The notes under the pieces are model-generated. The model did no database searches and was not told where the DNA came from. It worked only from the letters and a program-made list of their open reading frames with translations. Shown one piece after another: positions 1-9,769 of a stretch of 64,000 bases of DNA (its first letter is position 1; the number at the start of each line of letters is the position of its first letter). Origin of the DNA: Rapana venosa (taxonomy: Eukaryota; Mollusca; Gastropoda; Neogastropoda; Muricidae); assembly GCA_028751875.1 (NCBI GenBank), contig CM054162.1, positions 2,573,675 through 2,637,674 of the forward strand, read 5' to 3'. Position numbers and translations under genes: made by a program.

Positions 1-533
1 GTTAGTGTTGTTGTTCCTGTTAATGTTGTTGCTTTTCTTCTTCTTCTTCTTCTATCTTTTCCTCCTCCTCCTTCGTCTTCTTCCTCTTGTTTTCATATTT
101 TGGTCTCCTCCTTCTCCTCCTCTTTATCTTCTTCTTTCTTCTTTTTTTTTGGCTGCTTCATCTTCTGTGACGACCCCCATCCCACTGTTCCCACACCGCT
201 CATTCCAATCTCCCTGCCACAGCCACACCCCGATTTGCTATGTCTTATCCTCAGGGTCGGACGTCCACAGGGAGCCCATCACTATAAGGCCGCCGTGGGG
301 CCACCAGCCAGAGGGGCCCTGCATTGCTGCTGGGTCGCTTTAGTGGTCTTCAGTGGTGCCTGTTCTGAAACTCGACTGTGTGGTCCCACTCTTCCCACTG
401 AGCCCACAGCACACTCACTCTGGGTAGGAGCCGGCCGGAGTCCAAAAACTCCCTATGACTCTTATGGGAATCGAACCCGCGACCTTCCAGTCCGTAACCC
501 AAGGCGCTAACCACTGCGCCATGGCAGCTGCTC
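1..533 (-). mobile_element. SINE-B, tRNA-derived SINE with GAA tail
   Basis: Read on the minus strand, a tRNA-like head begins near 533. Its A box (TGGCGCAGTGGTTAGCGCC, 521-503) and B box (GGGTTCGATTCCC, 478-466) both fit the Pol III internal promoter consensus. A body of about 300 bp with no tRNA similarity follows (about 456-160) and ends in a GAA-rich tail, seen as TTC on the plus strand (1-160). Head, unrelated body and simple-repeat tail are the standard SINE layout. There is no acceptor stem, so this is not a functional tRNA gene. The flank at 534-590 is also TTC-rich, so the element probably landed in an older purine tract and its TSD cannot be read. Confidence 0.8.
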
Positions 534-830
534 TTCTTCTTCTTGTCAATTCTTCTTTTTCTTCTTCTTGTTCTTTTTCCCATCTCGCCCTCTATGTCTC
601 TCTTTCTTCTTGTTCCTCATTTTCACCCTGTTGACGTGTGTCGCCTAGCACTCTACCGCTAATCACCACCTGGTGATTGCAGCCACGAGGAGAGCCATGT
701 TGCTGTACCTTAGAGTAGTCCATTCACAGAATGTCTTGGAGTAGCAAGCAGACCATTAGGAACGGGAAGCCGTATGGTTTTCCTGAATGGCTTAAGTAGC
801 GCATATTTTCTTTTTTCATTTCTTCTTCCA
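534..830. other. Non-coding stretch, TTC-rich then unclassified
   Basis: The first 60 bases continue the TTC tract and include GTCAATTCTTC, which resembles the interrupted GAA tails of element E read in reverse. The rest, about 240 bases, is ordinary-complexity sequence with no recognised gene or repeat. Confidence 0.5.
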
Positions 831-882
831 TGGGGATGTCAAGGCCTGTCAGTATAAATAGCACCCCCATACACACTCCTGC
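831..882 (+). repeat. Element E, hairpin module only
   Basis: It contains ATGGGG...CCCCAT arms around TCAGTATAAATAGCACC. This matches the conserved 5' hairpin of element E seen throughout the window. The remainder of E is absent: a GT microsatellite follows within 50 bp. Confidence 0.6.
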
Positions 883-929
883 CCTTGAATAGAATACAAA
901 AACAACAACATTCAACATAACCCAAAATG

Positions 930-933
930 GTGT

Positions 934-990
<57 letters not shown>
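930..990. repeat. (TG)n microsatellite
   Basis: About 30 TG repeats with one TA interruption near the left end. Confidence 0.95.
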
Positions 991-993
<3 letters not shown>

Positions 994-1108
994 AAACCTG
1001 TCTATCATGGAATTCGAAGGTAACACTGAGATATCCCAGCGCTTAACAACTTTTTGGTTTTAGAATTAAGATTTTCTTTCTGTGTTTATTGATTTTTTGT
1101 GTTCGCTG

Positions 1109-1448
1109 TTATAGCTAGGGGACGGGATAGCTCAGTGGTCGGAGCACTCGCTTTCCCCCAGCCAAGTTAAGCAGCGTCGAGCGTGGTTACCAGTTGAATG
1201 GGTGACCGTTTTTTGAGCGCCTTGGCCTTCCAGACAGTTCCCCCAGTTCCACCCAGCTGTAAGATGGGTAACTGTCCTCTCTTAGGGTCATGGAAGTGTA
1301 AACCAAGCGAGGGGGAGAGGAGAGGGGGCGACGCCCTCAATATGCTTGGACCCTAGAGAAGTGATGGTCCTCTGATCGCCTCGCTTCCCTGACCGTTTAT
1401 GGTTTGGGACACCTTTTACCTTTACCTTTTTTAAATAACTTATAGTTA
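1109..1448 (+). mobile_element. SINE-A (tRNA/5S hybrid head) with 9-bp TSD
   Basis: The element spans 1118-1439. TTATAGCTA (1109-1117) and TTATAGTTA (1440-1448) flank it as TSDs with one mismatch. The head carries a tRNA A box (TAGCTCAGTGGTCGGAGCAC, 1128-1147) but no tRNA B box. Instead 1162-1208 matches the 3' half of eukaryotic 5S rRNA (CCAAGTTAAGCAGCGTCGAG... then GTTGAATGGGTGACCG), the part that holds the type 1 Pol III promoter. A unique body and a tail ending GGGACACCTTTTACCTTTACC follow. The diverged third copy has TATAGTTA at 28530-28537 with no element, an empty site that confirms the boundaries. Confidence 0.9.
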
Positions 1449-2529
1449 GATACTGTTTGTTCCTTTCTTTCTTCTTTATCAATGATAATCATTCTCCTGA
1501 AGATGCAATGCGGATACCTTCACTCATGAGGCTGTGCGAAGCTTAAGATTCGGCAAGACTTACGATTTTTAATAAACCCTTAAAGTATGGTTAATCAGGG
1601 AAATTACTTGGCCTGTAGTCGCAATCTTTTTTAAAACACAGAGTTGCTTCCTTGACCCTAAGCTTGCCTAGTTTTTTATCGTTGGCCAATTTTCTTTGAA
1701 TGTCAACGCAAGTGATATCTTGGGATTTCAGGCACCCCAGTGTTATGATTCTTTTTAAAAAAAAGTCTGTGTACAAACAGTGAAAATTCACAAGGATTCA
1801 GCCGCTTCCGGGAAGTTTTACTTTCGTGAAAATTCATTCACATTGGTTCAAGGGGACTAGTTGATGAATGTTCAAGCCATTTAAGATACCAACCCTAATT
1901 TTCAAAATTTTTATTTTTCGAATTTCAGTGGACATATTTTGGAAATTTGTAACAAAAAAAAATACATGTCATCTATTAAAAAACTCTTGAAACAATCTCA
2001 AAAGAAGACTATAAACTTTTCAATGATATATAATGAGTATATGTCCAGTATATGTTGGGTAAGTCTGCTGAATTTTTCAAATATAGCCAAATCTCATGCG
2101 TCACCACAGAAAATGGCTGGGATCCATTTCACTGCGACTCCAATGAGTTAAGAGTGAGCAAGAAAAACGGTCGCTACGCAAAATTTATCATAAGGTATCT
2201 CCTCTTAGCTCAAGCCAAGGAGGATAAACAAACATGATCAGCAGAAACGACACATTGGGAATTATTAAGGCAAATGGCAGTTCCACTTGAACCAGGAAAC
2301 CGTTCGTCTGTCATGCACTCCTCGGTTTGTACGGACATCTGCTACTTTTACGCTTTCTGCTTTTCCAGACCCCATCTTGGGACAGATGGCTTCATGTGGA
2401 TACCATCTGTCACAACTCCTGTTATTCCTCCAATCTATCTATCACTTCTTTCCTTCACATCGGCTGTAGCCAAAGTCCTTGTTTGGTTTATTTGTGAACT
2501 AGTTATCTTGGTACTGGTAGAATCGGCTC
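1449..2529. other. Unclassified non-coding sequence
   Basis: Moderately AT-rich, repeated at 17813-18894 and partly at 28540-29100. Reading frames are short, with no recognisable domains. I see no convincing splice sites or gene here. Confidence 0.5.
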
Positions 2530-2803
2530 TTTGTTATTACTTCGTATCTTCTGTCTCCATAGTTGTGTGTCTTGTTGTTGTTGTCCGTTTGTTGTGGTAG
2601 TTGTTGTGTTGTTGGTGTTGTTGTTGATCTTCTTCTGTTCTTGCTTCTTCTTATTTTCTTCTCTCCTTCTTCTTATTCTTCTTCTTCTCTTCTTCTTCTT
2701 CTTTCTTTTCTTCTTCTTCTTTTCTTCTTCTTCTTCCTCTCTTATTCTTTTCTTCTTCTTTCCCTCTTCTTCTTCTTTTCTTCCTCTTTTCCTCTTCTTC
2801 ATG

Positions 2804-2838
<35 letters not shown>

Positions 2839-3062
2839 CATCTTCTTCTCTTCGCAAGCCTTCTCAATTTTCTTCGCAATTGTTGTTGTTGTTTGTTGTT
2901 GTTGTTGGTCGTTCATCGCAAACCTTTGCAATTCTCTCTTTGCAATTCTTTGCAATATTCCTCTTTCGCAATTTCTTCTCTTAGCAATTCTTGTTTTGTT
3001 CTTGTTCTTGTCTTGTTCTTGTTGTTGTTTGTTGTTGTGTTCTTCTTCTTTTCTTCTCTTCA
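2530..3062 (-). repeat. Interrupted TTC/TTG array (GAA tail of element E, reverse)
   Basis: A polypyrimidine array of TTC, TTG and CTT interrupted by GCAATTC-type words between 2850 and 2990. Read in reverse these are GAATTGC interruptions within GAA, the signature tail of element E. Open frames through it encode only poly-Ser, Leu and Phe or poly-Glu and Lys and are not genes. A near-identical array lies at 18895-19427 and a diverged one at 29190-29632. Confidence 0.8.
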
Positions 3063-3165
3063 TTTTACTCAAGTTTCTCAGGCAGCAGCTCCTGTTGTCT
3101 GTCATTTAAGTAAAATTGCATGCTCTGCTGAAGGAACGCCTGACAGTCAGACCCAGTGCACCTAC
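3063..3165 (-). repeat. Element E, 3' end fragment
   Basis: In reverse it reads GTCAGGCGTTCC...AAATGACAGACAACAGGAGCTGCTG, the 3' end of element E. It is directly followed (leftwards) by the GAA tail at 2530-3062. The hairpin half is missing. Confidence 0.65.
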
Positions 3166-3370
3166 ACAAACACCACCATTTGGACCCTGTCAGCCGGCCC
3201 ACCAAAGAATCAAAACCAATCAATGTAGATATATAATTATAGCGGATAAGAAAACGCCCCTGGAAATAACTCGAATCTTGTAACTTTTAACAAACTGCAT
3301 AGAAAAGGGTCACTGGCCACGAGAGGAGTGAGTGAGAGAGTGGATGGAGATGAGAGAAGAGAGAGAGAGC

Positions 3371-3409
<39 letters not shown>

Positions 3410-3579
3410 CGAGTAGGAAGAGAGAAGCAAGTGAAGAGAAGAGAGAGAGAGGAGAGAGAGAGGGAGAGAAAGTGAGAGAGAGCCATACACACACACACAA
3501 ACACTCACTATACACCCACACACCCTCACAAACACGCACACACCAGATACCGCATACAAAACTAATGTAAAAGGAAACT
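3166..3579. repeat. (GA)n and (CA)n arrays with short flanks
   Basis: GA-rich purine tract at about 3345-3482, then CA-rich tract at 3485-3545. The 180 bp before it is unclassified. The same arrangement occurs at 19531-19945 and, diverged, at 29730-30080. Confidence 0.85.
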
Positions 3580-4064
3580 ATGATTCAAGTCCCTGCCCCA
3601 AATGCCAATTGCAAGCACGTGCACTGAAGTATTACAGGGAGGAAATAGGGCAAGGAATGGAACTCCATTACCAGCTGGGAGCCAGTTCGCCTCTCGACCA
3701 GGTACCTGTGGCGGTACTCTGTTTGGCCTTGTTATGCTTTTTTTTATGTCTGTTGTTATGTTGTAATTTACTTATGTATATCTGCGTTATAACCTATGTT
3801 GCATAACTTTAATTTTCTCCTTTTTTTAAAATTTTTTAATTTAAAAAAACATTTCGGTCGTATTTTATTTTGTTCTGTTTTATCATTAACTTACTGCCAT
3901 ACCATCATTTGTGCCTCTGTTGTATTCACTTCTTCTGCTCTGACTAGGGATTTTTTCTTAAATTGTCATTGTGTATTGGACCTCAGCTCTCATGTGATTT
4001 TGTTCCTGCACATGGGCATAAGCGCTTTGAAGTTGGCTCTGCAAGATGAGGCGCTTTATAAATT
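3580..4064 (+). mobile_element. Element F with GCGC-TTTATAAATTCC 3' end
   Basis: It starts near CCCTGCCCCAAATGCCAAT and passes through TCCATTACCAGCTGGGAGCC. The 3' end is AAGCGCTTTGAAGTTGGCTC followed by GCGCTTTATAAATTCCATT, then a TTC tract. A terminal GCGCT(T/A)TATAAAT followed by simple repeats is a common retroposon 3' end in animals. Other copies: 19945-20429, 30085-30565 and, reversed, in every unit of the 33-48 kb array. I recognise no head or promoter. Confidence 0.6.
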
Positions 4065-4160
4065 CCATTTCTTCTTCTTCTTCTTCTTCTTCTTCTTCTT
4101 CTTCTTTTGATGATGATGGTGATAGTGATGATGATGATGATGATGATGATGATAATGATA

Positions 4161-4207
<47 letters not shown>
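4065..4207. repeat. (TTC)n followed by (GAT)n microsatellite
   Basis: About 13 TTC units grow out of the 3' end of element F, then GAT/GATAAT repeats run to 4207. Copy 2 (20430-20573) differs by small indels near the TTC/GAT junction. Confidence 0.9.
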
Positions 4208-4208
<1 letters not shown>

Positions 4209-4261
4209 ATGTTCCTCTTTTTATTTTGCTCTCTGATATCTTATTTTACTTGATACGATTC

Positions 4262-4592
4262 TCCACACAGCAACTCTGTTTTCTGTCATCATGAACAAAC
4301 ATTGCGTTGTGCTGCCGTTAAGCGCCTGACCGGTTCAGACTAGCGTATCCCCGATTCGCATGGGAAAGAGCGTATACTCTTTACAAATCCTATCTATGTG
4401 ACTCACCCAAAAACAACATAGGCAGGAACGTTGCACCAAGAAGGCAGACAATTGACTAGGAGAGGGACAGTGAGAAAGAGAAACAGCAGAAACGAAGAGA
4501 TTAATAGAAAGAAGGCAATTCTTTAGCACAGAATTTCCAGAAGGTAGGGATGCTATTATAATAATGGACAGGTCCCGAATCCCATGGCAGGT
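4262..4592 (-). mobile_element. Element E, near full length
   Basis: On the minus strand it begins CCATGGGATTCGGGACCTGT, reaches the hairpin arm AGCATCCC, then GGAAATTCTGTGCT, a pyrimidine-rich stretch, CTGCCTTCTTGG, and a 3' module with GTCAGGCGCTTAACGGCAGC and ATGACAGAAAACAG. About 330 bp. It has no tRNA, 5S or 7SL similarity and no protein. Its 3' end abuts the GAT/TTC tract of element F, so the two are tail to tail. Parallel copies: 20625-20952 and 30688-30998. Confidence 0.7.
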
Positions 4593-5052
4593 ACTGGGGA
4601 GGGTATTGACATTACTTCATATTCTACAGACCCCAGGTGGCTTTCAGGTTAAGGTTTTACACAGGTGTATGTTTATAGTTGGTTGTTCGTTGTGCTTCTT
4701 TCATATTTCGTGTGGCTGCTTTAGTTGCGTTAGGTTAGTGTCTTTACCTGTTGATTATGTTGTCATTCAACTTTCGTGCTTTCCGTTGCTGTTTTGAATT
4801 TTATACTTTCTGTTCCAACGATTACGTTGATTTGGATGGATTTAATTAAAGTTGTTTTACAAAGTGGCATTGTTCTTCAGTGATGTGTGTTTTAATCCCA
4901 GTGTTGTATACGCATAGATGCAAAAGTAAGTACAGATGGATAAAGACTCTAAACTTCGTATTGATTTAGCGTTCCTTCTCCCGGGATGACGGAGACCGCG
5001 TTCAGCATTCAACAGTACCTCGCCTTCTGTAACCTTTGGCTAGAATTCCGCT
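4593..5052. other. Unclassified non-coding sequence
   Basis: Shared by all three copies of the segment (again at 20953-21413 and 30999-31445). No gene, promoter or recognised repeat seen. Confidence 0.5.
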
Positions 5053-5400
5053 TAGGGGACGGGATAGCCTACAGTGGTTAAAAAACATCTGCTCTCGCAA
5101 CTCGACGACCATGTTCGATTCCCAGTTCTAAGGGGATATTTTCGACTGGGAGTTAGCCATCAGTGCACTCTCCACTCTCCAAAGTCCTTCGGATTGCGAC
5201 TATAAACCAGGCCGTTGTACCTAGGCACGGGTACATCATGCGCAACTCGTTAAATTGGTATGCTTTTTGCAAGAGTTTGGCATCGTGTGCCGCGCGTAGG
5301 AACAGACGACAGAATTTTCAAAACCGCACACACACGGGGAACTGGATGTAAAAGAGCCACATAAGTGCTTATTCCATTATCTCGATATAAAAGGATACAA
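5053..5400 (+). mobile_element. SINE-C, tRNA-derived
   Basis: The A box (TAGCCTACAGTGGTT, from 5065, with an inserted CA compared with other copies) and B box (ATGTTCGATTCCC, 5111-5123) mark a tRNA-like head. AAGGGGATATTTTC follows, the left part of a small hairpin. Next comes a core with GACTATAAACC (5199 onward) and a 3' end with CTTATTCCATTATCTCGATA. Relatives: 21414-21761, 31446-31570, 59471-59785, 16578-16935 (reverse) and 3' halves near 10.9 and 27.3 kb. Confidence 0.85.
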
Positions 5401-6407
5401 ATAATTAACAAAAAACAATCTTTTCTCCCCCCACACCACTGTGTCAATTCTTCTCTTGGTTTCTGCCTCGTTCCTTTTCTTCTGTCACCCCCCTTCTTGA
5501 CTATGTTCACTTCTTGGTCCATTCTCTGACTTTTTTCTCTGCAAAAGCTGAAAAGATGACCACAGTTCTTTCACATCTAAATAGGGATGTGCTGTGCCTG
5601 CCTTGTCTGCGCTTTAAAGGGCAGGCCAAGTCAGTTTCGATCATGTGGGCAGGACAACAAGATAGTTGCTGTTGAGCATTCGGACGAAGATGAATGTAGT
5701 GTTTGGAAATTGCAGCAAAAATTGAAACGTATCCAGTTTGCAGACCCACTCACAGCTGTTGTACAGCTTCATGATTTTGTCGTGCATTGCAATCACAACA
5801 TCTTTCTCAAAAAGATTTTTCTTTTTTTTTGGGAAAAAGTCATGACATAATTGTGGTGGGATTATCAGCATTGTTGTTATAGCTTTCTATGCAACTTACA
5901 CCATCTCCCCCCCCCACCTCCACCACCACCACCATCAACAACAACAAAACACACAATGAAAATTAAAAAAAACACATCTAAAACTCATCTCTATCACAAC
6001 AATACCCCTATCCTAAACCAAATACTGAATAAAGAAAAACCTCAGCTAGCTATACAATAGGCCCATCCAGCCATAAACACTACACAACAGCTACAACAAC
6101 AACCGAACAACAATAAAACCAACAACAACACAGAAACAAAAACAAACAATACCCCGAAAACTAAAATCTGTGCAAAAGTTCACACAGCTTCTTGAACTTA
6201 AATAAACACACAAAAGGTAGGCTTGTGGCTTTTGATACCAGTCCATTTCCTGTGATCCCTGAGCCCTTTCCGCTCCAAAATTGAATTTGCACAAGCTCAT
6301 AATTATACCCAGCATGTCATCCTGTCTTCTGTTCCGTTCAGTTTCACTGAATGGAGTTTCTTGAACTTGTGGAAGATGTGGTTTTTCTTTCTATTCGGAA
6401 GAAAGGC
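5401..6407. other. Unclassified non-coding sequence with C- and A-rich tracts
   Basis: Contains a CCA/CAA-rich tract around 5910-5960 and A/C-rich sequence to 6180. A frame at 5587-5850 encodes 87 residues with no recognised domain. I do not call it a gene. Confidence 0.4.
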
Positions 6408-6460
6408 GTGGGGGGGGCGGGGGGGGGGGGGGGGGGGGGGGGGGGGGCGGGGGGCGGCGG
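6408..6460. repeat. Long poly(G) tract
   Basis: An eight-base G run, a C, 29 consecutive G (6419-6447), then CGGGGGGCGGCGG. The equivalent at 22769-22821 has the same 29-G run. Confidence 0.95.
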
Positions 6461-7257
6461 TGTCATATTGCATCGAGTCCCATCTCCACTCTAACGCTCT
6501 ATCCACCCAAGCAAGTGCAACATTGCCCAGGTCTACAACTCGTGTTAGGGGGGAAAAAGTGTGACCCTACTCCAAACTACAATGAGTGGCATTGCACCAT
6601 AGGCCATTTGTATCTTGTTAGCCCAATATTTAACATAAATAACCAAATAAATAAGTAAACAAACAAATAACAAAAAAAAAAAAAGGAAATAATGCAATTC
6701 ATCTGCAATAATAAGCTATTTAATGGATGGGAAACAGATTGAACAGGGATTTTTCTATGTAAACGTATTAGACATTGGAATGCTAGACTTTAGGCAGTGA
6801 CAAGGTGAAGAATTGACGAATTTTGCGTTGCTGTAGGTGGTCAGAATAAGAAACTAGGTGTGTTTAAACGCACTTGTAAATCAGCAAGAAACAAAATTAT
6901 GTATTTATAGTTCAGTGCAAGATAAACGAAAGCTTATAGCTTTATCATCAACCGAAATCGCCAGCATGACTCCCACCTGCCTACATTAGCTTCTAGTGGA
7001 AAAGCGTGCCAGGCGCAACACGATATTCGTGCTGAGGGGTCCCACCGTTATTGTTGTCATTGAAACATGTGATGTTCCTCTGCTGGGTGACACAGTGGGA
7101 ACAGTGTCTCAGGCTCCTGGCTGCTTCTGTGATACTAACAACATTCACACTGTTTGTTCTGTTTCTGCACTTCTGTGTAGTTGAAGAGGATCGCCTTCTT
7201 CTCCCTGTGGTGTTGTTGGTGGGCGTTCCTCAGGCTCAGCAATGGTTGTTGTATGTA
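6461..7257. other. Unclassified non-coding sequence
   Basis: Includes the largest cluster of differences between copies 1 and 2 (6745-7000 against 23106-23375). No gene recognised. Confidence 0.45.
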
Positions 7258-7790
7258 GACCTCGAAAGATTCTCTCTCAGGCACAAGGTCAAGCTACTGC
7301 ATGCACTGTCGTCTCGACATTTCTGCCATGCTGCGAATCCGGGACATTGAATGCAGATCTACAAAGGAGGATCCAGGCTTTGGAGATGAGATGCTCAGAA
7401 GGACTCTTGGCATTTCACTACACGGACCACATACCAACGAAGAATGTCTGACAAACCATCACCCAAACTAAGTATAAAACACTGCGAAGACCTGCTGCAC
7501 CACAGTCAAGCCTCAAAGGAGAAAGTCAGTGGTTTGGATCATGTGACAAGATCGATGGGCTCTCCAAAACATACTGCATAGGAAACAGGGCCGCTGGGAA
7601 GAGACGCGAGGAAGGCCCGAACAGAAATGGGCAGGCAACATCACTGAAGGACCGGGAAATAATCTTCTTTCCCACCCACAAGAGCAGCTTGCCCACAACC
7701 GCGGCAAATGACGCCTACTGGTGCAACGTTATTTCACTGCAGTGCACCTACGACCCTGGAGGGGTTATGGGAAGCAGATGAGATGAGTAA
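7258..7790 (+). pseudogene. Non-LTR retrotransposon (LINE) C-terminal remnant
   Basis: Frames broken by indels encode pieces of the C-terminal region of a LINE reverse transcriptase. The pieces in order are KVKLLHALSS (7287 on), then LQRRIQALEMRC (7361 on) and YTDHIPTKNV, then LDHVTRSMGSPK, GRDARKARTEMGRQHH and a terminal block ending CSAPTTLEGLWEADEM. Order and spacing fit the thumb and C-terminal region of mollusc and cnidarian LINE proteins. The palm domain and endonuclease are missing, so this is a dead 5'-truncated copy. Family assignment below 'non-LTR' is uncertain. The same remnant is at 23633-24165. Confidence 0.8.
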
Positions 7791-8496
7791 GATGTATGCT
7801 TTGCTGTCTATGTTGTGTCTTCCAAATAAACAGCTTATTCGTTCCTCTGTTTGGCTCGATGTTCACCAGTTTGGTGAGATTTTCGCGGGTGTGACCGTAT
7901 TTGCCCCCCCCCCCTCTCCCCCCCACCATTTATAGGTAGCGCACATTCCGACTTCAGGAACTGCAAGAACACAGTGAAGTTTTTAAAGTAAAATGCTTGT
8001 GTGGCCTGCTCGTTGAGGCCATTGTTATTGTTGCTTTGGCTTAAGTACATAAAATATAACATTATTGTGAAGTAATTAAACATTCAACGATAAACATGAA
8101 TAGAATATAGGGGAGAGGGGGGGGGGGGGGGGGGGGGTTTTAAAACAATTACAATAATGACATGAACAAGCCGTGAAACGTAGAAGAAAGGGAAGATATA
8201 CTTGTACTACAATTACAGTTCTTCGTTACATAGTGTGTGCTGTATTCTCTGCTGCAGACACCATTCATGCCTTACCACATCAGTTCAACCCAATCCACTG
8301 TTGTCTCGTCTTTCTCTGTTTTGGTAATCAACCTGGAATGACCGCCCCTCTCTGCTCGACCAAAAGCCTTTCTTATGACACTTTTAACATCCAGCTCAAG
8401 ACATACTTGTTTTGAATTTAAGGACTTTACCCTCTGTTCCATCTTGGTAAACTGTTCTTTCCTTCAATTGGCCGAGCTCATCACCCTGCAAAGTGT
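7791..8496. other. Non-coding stretch with C and G runs
   Basis: A broken C run at 7906-7923 and a 21-G run at 8117-8137. The remaining sequence is unclassified. Confidence 0.6.
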
Positions 8497-8517
8497 AGAA
8501 CCTGTGTGTGTGTGTGT

Positions 8518-8563
<46 letters not shown>

Positions 8564-8580
8564 TGTGTGTGGTGTTTGTA
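8497..8580. repeat. (TG)n microsatellite
   Basis: Compound TG array. Its central 18-unit block (8524-8559) is identical in length to that in copy 2 (24899-24934). Confidence 0.95.
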
Positions 8581-9238
8581 AATTTGATTTGAATTTGTTT
8601 TTTATCTAAGCTATTGCTCGTTATTGGTTGCACTGAATGTGTATGGTTGGTATGGAATAGGCTCAATTTTGATTTGTCTTTTGCAGATATGGAGCTATTT
8701 AATAGATTCCATTTATTAGCTAATAATACTACTACTATAATTAATACTACTACTACTCAATAATTAAACTATACTTATCTTTTTTCTACTACATAATCAA
8801 TTAATAAATAACTAATTAATAATTAATAATAGTATTAATATTAATAATAATTATACATAATTATTTTTATTATTATTATATTAGTTTTATTATTATTATT
8901 GTTGAATATGCAAGGAATTGTTCCAGCACTCTACCTTTTACCCACGACCCTCTCTTCTGGTCTCCACCTCATACCCCATCAAATTCATCACACATGCTCA
9001 TGGCACTCCCAATCCATTCCTATGAAAACGACTAAAATCATCCCAAATGCCTAAACGCTTGGCAAAGTCATTGACCAAGGACCTGGGGAACAAACATGGG
9101 ACACTCTTCCATTTCCAGCTGCCCATTGGTACTTGCTGGCATTCAACAACCATTGCCTTTATTGTTTTTACATCCTTCACCTTTTAATGTGTTTTTGTTT
9201 TAATTATTCTGTTGTACGTAATTTGTTTATTGTTCCAT
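8581..9238. other. AT-rich TAC/TAA/TAT repeats and unclassified sequence
   Basis: After a retroposon-like end (ATATGGAGCTATTTAATAG, about 8686) comes an AT-rich run of TAC, TAA and TTA words to about 8905. A minus-strand frame at 9180-8998 encodes 60 residues including GSWKWKSVPCLFPRS. I do not recognise it, and no start context or splice signals support it. Confidence 0.5.
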
Positions 9239-9690
9239 ATTGGGGATGTCAAGGTTATATATGGTCGCTATAAAATAGCATCCCCACCTTATGGATGTTC
9301 TCACTGTGCTGTGAAATTCTCCTATTCTGTCCTTTTTTGCTTTGTCTATTTTCCTGTCAAACTTTAGGTATATTTTTTTCCTCTCTTTTTTCCAGAAAGA
9401 CTCCTTAACATGTTTCTCCCCATGTCAGGGTTGTATGAATCTAGAGATGGACTTGTCAGGCGCTTACAGCATGACATGCATTTGATGATAATAAAGATAA
9501 ACAATAGGTTATGTGAATTGTGAAAAGAAAAAGAATTGCTCAATAAGAAGAAGAATTCCAAAGAATTGTTGATGAGGACGAAGAATGATTGCAAAAAAGA
9601 ATAATCAGTAGAAGAAAGTGAGATAGAGAGAAGAAAGAAGAAGAACTGTAAAGAAGAAGGTGAAGAAAAAAATTGTGAAGTAAAGAAGTT
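9239..9690 (+). mobile_element. Element E with GAA-rich tail
   Basis: Perfect 7-bp hairpin arms GGGGATG (from 9242) and CATCCCC enclose GCTATAAAATAG. The body follows with GACTTGTCAGGCGCTTACAG, then a tail of GAA and AAG words interrupted by AGAATTGCTC, GATTGCAA and AATTGTGAAG. This is the clearest E copy outside a composite. No element F follows it. The copy-2 equivalent is 25614-26065. Confidence 0.7.
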
Positions 9691-9769
9691 GTCTTTCTTT
9701 AAATGTGGTTTGTTCTTAATTCTGTCTAGCTATTAAAAAAAATACTTTTATGTAAAATAAAACAAAGCT

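Noticed and set aside
457..533. tRNA gene on the minus strand
   Set aside because: Good A and B boxes, but no acceptor stem, and joined to a SINE body and tail.
1162..1208. 5S rRNA gene
   Set aside because: Only the internal-promoter half matches. The 5' half is replaced by a tRNA-like head and the 3' end by SINE body, and TSDs flank it.
2503..3228. Long open frames of 192-221 residues through the TTC array and their copies near 18.9 and 29.1 kb
   Set aside because: They encode only runs of Ser, Leu, Phe or Glu, Lys, Arg from a microsatellite, on both strands at once.
5587..5850. 87-residue frame with an acidic middle part
   Set aside because: Looks fairly protein-like but has no recognised domain, ends in a T-rich tract, and overlapping reverse frames are just as open.
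8998..9180. 60-residue minus-strand frame with GSWKWKSVPCLFPRS
   Set aside because: Possibly a transposon scrap, but I cannot place it in any family and it is too short to call.
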